Shown here: in pieces, positions 58,524 to 64,000 of the stretch
Layout: each line of letters opens with the position of its first letter
How positions within the stretch are numbered: the stretch's first letter is position 1
Source of the DNA: Roridomyces roridus
Lineage: Eukaryota; Basidiomycota; Agaricomycetes; Agaricales; Mycenaceae
Assembly (NCBI GenBank): GCA_029378245.1
Contig: JARKIF010000011.1
Coordinates: 496,001-560,000 of the forward strand
Length of the DNA stretch: 64,000 bases
Direction: 5' to 3'
Notes under the pieces: model-generated
Databases searched by the model: none
Told to the model about the DNA's origin: nothing
Seen by the model: the letters and a program-made list of their open reading frames with translations, nothing else
Program-made: the position numbers and the translations under genes

Positions 58524-60723
58524 CTAGAGACCGGCAGCCGCTCGAAGCGCAGCATAGTTCGGCGTCCCGAGCCCGGTGACCTGCTCCAAGTCTGAGTATT
58601 TCACATTCGACTTCAAGACAAGATAAATCTCTCACCGGATCCCAGCCCTTGGCGGCGAAGAACCCATCCGTCCCACAAGAAGGGTTGTTCCCTTCATAAG
58701 ACCCATCAGACAACGCCTCTAATAGCTGAATACCACGAATACGTCGGAAGTGACGCACCAGAAACAACATCGTTAAACGCCTCCGGGTTCGCATACAACC
58801 ACGGATTCAAGAACCCTAGCACACTCCTCCCGCTTGCAACCAACTCGTTATTCAACTGCCCGATTATAGCAGCGAAGATGGGCGCCGAGGCACTCGTTCC
58901 GCTAACAGGATGGATGGTTGCGTTGAAACCGATGGTGATGTTGATGCCCTGTGCGGAGACGTCTGGGACCCCTCGCCCGGAAGCGTTGAATAGCCCAGCG
59001 TTGGTGTCACCAAGAAGGGAGAGGTACGTCGTTACAGCGGAGTCTTGCCAGGAAGGCCGAGGGAACGTGTTTGCAAAGCCGCCTAGGAAGCAGTGTTCAG
59101 CACACGAACAAGGCCCGAGTCATAACCCAGCGTACCACCACTCAAAGCGGCCCCAACCTCAGGACCGGATTGCTGCGTAGCTCCCACTGTCGTGACGCTA
59201 ACAGATTTTGTTCCGGAAGGTTTCCATGTGCAACAGAAGAAAGACGCGTACTATGGGCATGAATCTGGCCACGCAACGGTAAACTGTCCGTCGATACAGC
59301 CCTCGCCGACGCCGAAATCACCCGAGGACCAGATGATCGACGTTCCGCGGGCTCCAAGTTGCATGTACAAGTTGCAGTAGTCACTGGTTGAAAGCTCAAA
59401 CTCAAGTACAATCTGGAGAGAATCTGAGAACGGGACGCACATTGATTGAGCAAGTGGCAATGACGAATCGGTGTTGCCATTTTCGAACGATGTGGTGAGC
59501 ACGTTCGGCGGGGTATCAAGGGAGACGAGGAATTCCGCGAAATCCAAAAGAGCGTCGGACGTGGGTTCCGGGCCTACGGAAAGATACACGGCTTCGACGC
59601 CGGAGGCGAGGCCGATGACCATTTGCGTATCAAGGTCCTGTGTCTATGAGACTAGATTCTGTCAGGCGAGGGAAGGTACGCACCGGCTCTTCATCCTGCA
59701 CAGCACCGGCTCGCTGGACTATGGTACCATTCAAAACAGATTGAAATGTCCAGGTGGTATTGACGAGGTCTGGGCGAAAGGTCTCCAGGAAAAGCTGAAA
59801 GAACGTGAGAAGTCTGAACGAGTGCACACTGGACGAGTCTCGCCTTAAGATCGATGGGTTGAGGATACGCATTATCTGCGATGCTACAAGTCAGTCTCGA
59901 TCGGAAATCCAAACTCGGAATCTCACTTAGACCCGTGATCCCAATCGTTACGTTGGTCTGTGGCAGTGGACCGGTGGGGATCCCGTAAAGCTCGACCAGA
60001 CATTCCGGTGTCACGGCCGTTGGATCGCAAGATGAATTGGACAGGCGTTTTTCGACGTTCGCCGAGGTGGATGGGAAACCCATTGACACGGATGCGCTCG
60101 ATTTGGCCGGGAACCTACGCATGAATTGAGCATCTCTTCGTTTACATGGACAAAAAGACATACACGGTCATAGGATGCACATATTTGACGTGGTCCAGAA
60201 GTGCAGAAGGCATCGAGTACGCAAGAGTGCGAACAACCGTGGTTCCAGATGTCGCAGCCTGAAAAGTCTGAAAGTCGGCGGCGAATAGGGCGGACGCCTT
60301 CTCGACCGTGATTTCGAAAGAGAGCACATCGCCGGCAGACGTTGCATTGGAAGCAATCAATTCGTTGGAGGCGAGGAAAGCCTGGACGGCGTCGGTTGTC
60401 TCACGACTCGGGGTTACATGAGCTTCCACCTACGTACTGAGTCAATCTGGGACCGACAGACAAATGCCACACACCTCGTCCTTGCTCATCCATTTCCCAT
60501 AATCCGGATGCGCAGGCGAACTGATCTCTAGAAGCCGCTTCTCGAGCCCAGTTACATTCTTCTGCACCAGCGCCAGTCGCAATTTGAGTGTATGATTCGA
60601 CGAAGCGGGGCCAAGGCTCGTGTATTCGGCGGGTGGCGAGTCGCGGCGCTCGTGAACGTTGACACCACCGGCCAAGATGGGTAGGAGTAAGACAAAGACA
60701 GAGATGAGGTGTATGAGTGCCAT
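58524..60723 (-). CDS. sedolisin / tripeptidyl-peptidase (S53), secreted
   Basis: Acid serine-carboxyl peptidase acting outside the cell. The ATG at 60723 gives the signal peptide MALIHLISVFVLLLPILAGG. The pro-kumamolisin part has RLLEISSPAHPDYGKWMSKD. The catalytic Glu/Asp motif EPDLDTQ forms across an intron near 59645-59698 when the acceptor CACAG is used, and VIGLASGVEAVYLSVG follows. SSGDFGVGEG holds the oxyanion Asp. A 50-nt intron then bypasses an apparent stop and gives VTTVGAT, SGGGFANTFPRPSWQ, ASGRGVPDVSAQG and the serine motif SGTSASAPIFA. The end is GWDPVTGLGTPNYAALRAAA, with the stop at 58524. All catalytic residues are present. About ten introns. Confidence 0.87.
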
Positions 60724-60750
60724 GAGAGGTCGTAGGCCAACGAGTTTGAG

Positions 60751-60760
60751 CTATATACAG
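60751..60760 (-). promoter_or_regulatory. TATA-like box of the sedolisin gene
   Basis: The minus strand reads CTGTATATAG about 30 bp upstream of the ATG at 60723. Close spacing suggests a short 5' UTR. Confidence 0.4.
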
Positions 60761-61396
60761 CGCGATGGGCGGCTTGTTGTCACCGACGTGGCGATTCGGG
60801 GCTCCGCAGCCAGTGGCACGGTCCGCACCGATGGAGCCCGATGAGGGTTCTGCCGTAGGCGAGTCTTGAATGCGCGTGGATTGCTTGAGGGAGACATCGG
60901 CTGGGTAGTTGGATGCAGCAGACAAAGAGCAAAGATTACGAAAGCGATCATTGATGCGCGTCTGCTGCTAGTGATCCGGGCCATGTCAGATTCTGAACAG
61001 TGAAAGTGACATCGTAAATAGATTTCGCCATTCAGCCGGTTCAAAACATGTGAAGGGACCCAAAAGAAGAGAGGAACAAAGAAAGGCTGGGTCCCGAATC
61101 GAACGGGTAACTTCCACGGAAACAACATGAACAACTCATCATCGATTGCAGACGCGGTCCAACCGCAACCAAGCCAGTACGCTCGCAGCCTTTTCACAGA
61201 CCATATGCACGCAGCACATTTGCAGATTGCAAAACTTGAAAACCAGAATTTACAGAAAATGCCTCGGAGCGTACCCAGTCCGGCACCCCATTATCCGGAG
61301 GTGACCCCGCCTCAAGCAATAGACACCACCTGAGCAACTGGGGGATACTAGAACCTAGAACCAATAAGAGTCCCTGGCAAGCTGGAGTCGTGTTGT
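60761..61396. other. intergenic with a tRNA-like fragment
   Basis: A T-arm core CCCGTTCGATTCGGGACCCA lies on the minus strand near 61090-61110. GGTTGGA about 80 nt 5' of it pairs at six of seven positions with the 3' CCCAGCC. D and anticodon arms are not convincing, so I call it a tRNA pseudogene or SINE. Confidence 0.4.
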
Positions 61397-62680
61397 CTAC
61401 AAGTTCATATCAAGATTCATCCAAGTTGAGATTGGGGCACCAACATTTTTAGCAGACCCGATTTCTGTCAGTTCCCTGAACCAGCTCGGGCCCCATCCAA
61501 TCTCCACAGCCATTCCCTGGCTGCGCAGCTCTCGGAGCTTGCACAAAGCCTCCTCTCCATCCTCCTTGAGGTCATCCCAAAGCCAAAAGTCATGCGCCGG
61601 CCTGTGGTTGCATCGAAAGGACGTGATGCGCGCGACTCCGTTGGCGGGATGCGCGCGTGCCGAAAGCATTCGCACGATAGAACGGATTGAGATCGCATTG
61701 GAGAGTTTGTCGACATAAAACTCCTCGAGATGAGGGAGGAGCGTTCCTTGACCCATGCGCCCTAGGAAATCGTCCCATTAGTGGATACCACACGGTGTCC
61801 CGACCAACCCCAGTGCTCGCAGCCTTTTTGGGACCGACGAATGAATATCGCGGTGGTGATCTCGTTTGGAAGTGTGAGGATGGGATATACGACAGAATGC
61901 AGACTCGCGAGGAGAGACTGTTCCAGAGCACGAAGCACCGCGAGTCGAGTTTCCATAGTCGCAATCTGAGCTCTCGTGTCTAGTGTTGTCAAAGTCCGGT
62001 TCGAGTAAATGGTTCAAACCCGAACCGAACCGAACCGAATGCGAAGTTCAGGTTCAAAGGTCAGCGCATGGTCGAACCGAACCTGAAGTTCAGGTTCGAA
62101 GTTCAGCCATCGCAGGGAAGTTTGAACCCGAACCAAACTTGAACCCGAAACCCACTGTTATTGATCATTTTCTCACGATTTTGCCAACTTTTTGAATAGA
62201 TTTTGATTGTACTGACCCTCAGAGTAGAGAAAATAAAACAGCATCTTGCCTGAGACTGTTGGTCCCAGTGCAAATGGGGCCATCAACAATTGATGGGCTT
62301 GTGATCCCATTGTTGTCCCATTGATTCAACCAAATTGGGGCTTGTAACTGGCTCAGAAGGCGTGCAGGCATTTCGTGAAGCTAGATATACTTACCATATG
62401 CTTTCTTGAACAATATTTGACCGCCAAACTTGCTTTGAACCTTGGTTGAAGTTGGTGAAACGCAGGAGGTTCGAACTCGGTCCGAACCTGAAATGAACCT
62501 GAACCCAAGTTCAGGTTCGGAGTTCATGATCTTGCCGAACCGAACCCGAAGTTCAGGTTCAGAGTTCAGAGGAAGGGCCTCCGAACTCGAACCGAACCGA
62601 ACTTTGACATCACTACTCGTGTCTTCCAGAATGAGCGAAGGTGTCACCAGGTGTGCGTTGCTGGGTGGTGCGTCCGACAT
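61397..62680 (-). pseudogene. F-box gene, split by a MITE and lacking its middle
   Basis: The ATG at 62680 gives MSDAPPSNAHLVTPSLILED. The exon is cut by the MITE at 61981-62615. Taking out the element and one target copy continues ED-TRAQIATMETRLAVL and then SVVYPILTLPNEITTAIFI, the F-box core of the same family as 7192 and 12492. Soon after (about 61840) the homology jumps to the C-terminal part (LPHLEEFYVDKLSNAISIRS; RMLSARAHPANGVARITSF; LCKLRELRSQGMAVEIGWG), so the central leucine-rich part is deleted. Confidence 0.82.
61981..62615. mobile_element. hAT-type MITE, 635 bp, inside an F-box exon
   Basis: Terminal inverted repeat TAGTG(T/A)TGTCAAAGT(C/T)CGGTTCG at both ends. Perfect 8-bp target duplication CTCGTGTC at 61973-61980 and 62616-62623. 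Subterminal regions are packed with GAACCGAAC / GTTCAGGTTC motifs. No transposase. The terminus and the 8-bp duplication identify hAT. It is a different family from the MITE at 11801. Confidence 0.92.
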
Positions 62681-63526
62681 GGATTCATCATGATGGAAGG
62701 AAAGAAGAGGGATCTGTACATATCACGCGCGCAAGGGATGGGATCACATCCAGCCGTGGCTGCCGATTAGCTGATTGACAGCTCCGTGCAGAAAAGCCTG
62801 TCTCGGATCACGGATCACGTCGGCCTCCTTATCACGGTGAGCCTAGACCTTGCCGGAAATACCAACCCTTTGGACATTCCCCATCCTATCATCCGCAGCT
62901 CACTATGTAACTCCACTGGCAACTGAAGTGGTCTGCGACTCGCGCTTGTCACCCACGCGTGAGAGATTCCTGGTCACCGGTGTTCCTTCTTCCTGGACTG
63001 TTCCTTCTTCGTTCATCAGACTTTTGACATGAAACTTGTGAGATTGTACAAGCTCATTCAAGCTCACAAGCTTCTGCCAAATCGCCGCAAGCTCACAAGC
63101 TCACAAGCCAGGTCCTGAAATCCACAAGGTCTGCCGTTCGACTCCTGGAAAGTGCAAAACTTTATTTATTCTTGGCCACTCCTGCATTTACCTTTGTGCT
63201 CAGTGGACTCAATGGCTGTCCTGCTGTTTAAAGAATTATTTCTGAGCTGAAATTTGGCTTTTTCAGATGCATTGTTCATTGGAATCGAGCTTGCGAGCTT
63301 GTGCGGCAAGCTGCCAAGCCCCACAAATCCACAAGATGATTGTCAAAACACTGATAAGTTCACAGCCGCAAGTTATAATTGTCAGACAAGCACGGGAACT
63401 CTGATGACTTCGACGTGGCAATGGCGACGCGGCTTTGACCTGACCGCCATGCTCACTATCGCTCTGCGTCTCTGCGGAGGAATCTGTGGGCAAGAGACGA
63501 CGGACCTCTCGCCTGCATCGGCCAAT
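62681..63526. other. intergenic with a small inverted-repeat element
   Basis: About 63015-63355 is bounded by ATCAG(A)CTTTTGACA and its imperfect inverse TGTCAAAACACTGAT, with AAGCTCACAAGC-type short repeats inside. It may be another MITE, but no target duplication is evident. A T-arm-like GCCGTTCGACTCCTGG lies at about 63127. Confidence 0.4.
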
Positions 63527-64000
63527 ATGGACGTATCGACTGCCAATGGCTCCACAGGTACCGATAACGATCTCAGAGCCGTATTGCATCTTACTTGAAT
63601 GAGCAGAGCTCACGGGCACGTCGCAGCCGGCTGCGTCCCATCCGTTGGTCGGGAAGTCTTCCGTTAGCACCCCGTTCACCATCCCGACGTACATCGAAAC
63701 CATCAAAACCGGATTCGTTCTTTTGGCGAAGAAAGTCGAGCCTTTTGTCGACGGGACTCCCTTCAAAATCCCACTTAGTGTCTTGAATTCATTCATCGAC
63801 CTCGCCGCTGTACGTCTCCCATCTCTGGGGCTGAACACCAGACTTATCCAACTTTCAGACCGTTTCCGACAATAAGAGCACGCTAGCAGCCCTCCTTCGA
63901 CAACTCGCCGATACAGTTGATGTTGTGAATGACGCTATGTACAAAGCCACATCCGACGACGCAAAAGTTAGAGCTCGCAAGCTCTCCGAGTGAGTTGTTC
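63527..64000 (+). CDS. 5' end of a probable NLR/STAND-type gene (partial)
   Basis: The ATG at 63527 gives MDVSTANGSTE. A short intron (63557-63608) leads to LTGTSQPAASHPLVGKSSVS and then TPFTIPTYIETIKTGFVLLA, KKVEPFVDGTPFKIPLSVLN and, after a second intron, ATVSDNKSTLAALLRQLADT. The last visible exon ends LSE before a GTGAGT donor at the window edge. This amphipathic helical N-terminus resembles those placed before NACHT/STAND NTPases and the four-helix MLKL/HeLo-like domains in basidiomycetes. The NTPase part would lie outside the window, so the family call is inference. Confidence 0.5.

Noticed and set aside
59260..59290. In-frame stop in the sedolisin catalytic region
   Set aside because: A 50-nt GT-AG intron ending in CCCATAG removes it and restores the family sequence.
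1..64000. CRISPR arrays, rRNA genes, bacterial-type operons
   Set aside because: No regularly spaced short repeats, no rRNA-like conserved blocks, and genes are intron-rich eukaryotic ones.

Overview
The window looks like a chromosome piece from a mushroom-forming basidiomycete (Agaricomycetes). Genes are broken by many short introns of about 50-60 nt. Several families typical of these fungi are present: F-box proteins of the 'VYPVLxLPxEI' type, BTB proteins, MYND-finger proteins, DUF6534 multi-pass membrane proteins, a polyporopepsin-like aspartic protease, a sedolisin (S53) and a Helitron. There is no rRNA operon and no CRISPR array, and I found no complete tRNA gene by eye.

Layout. 0.6-9 kb: cytochrome P450 (-), DUF6534 membrane protein (+), MDR alcohol dehydrogenase/quinone reductase (-, with a C-terminal frameshift), F-box protein (+). 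9.4-11.8 kb: GC-rich DNA with no recognised gene. 11.8-15.7 kb: a hAT-type MITE directly before a second F-box gene, then a third F-box gene with one frameshift. 16-20.9 kb: tRNA-like/SINE-like repeats, a mitochondrial carrier (-) and a Tc1/pogo-type MITE. 21-25.9 kb: aspartic protease (-), a degenerate piece of REX4, a membrane protein (-). 26.5-36 kb: a decayed autonomous Helitron (RepHel with two stops and one frameshift), followed by an unrecognised gene whose exon is split by a 275-bp MITE. 37.7-39.2 kb: REX4 exonuclease (-). 39.7-55.5 kb: a 3,023-bp inverted duplication whose arms (40041-43063 and 51802-54824) look identical wherever checked. The left arm lies in a BTB gene and the right arm splits a MYND gene. 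Between the arms are a Zn2Cys6 transcription factor whose end is altered by a 1.5-kb TIR element, that element's unrecognised spliced gene, and several copies of a composite tRNA-like repeat. 56-60.7 kb: a second DUF6534 protein (-) and a complete sedolisin (-). 61.4-64 kb: an F-box pseudogene split by another hAT MITE, and the 5' end of a probable NLR/STAND-type gene cut by the window edge.

The genes do not form one pathway. The two secreted proteases suit a saprotrophic or otherwise degradative life style; that is inference. The main story is genome dynamics. At least four TIR elements and one Helitron can be delimited or recognised. In two exons, removing the element plus one target-site copy restores the reading frame exactly. 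A BTB and a MYND gene appear to have exchanged pieces during a recent inverted duplication. More than 20 tRNA T-arm-like motifs are scattered through the non-coding DNA.
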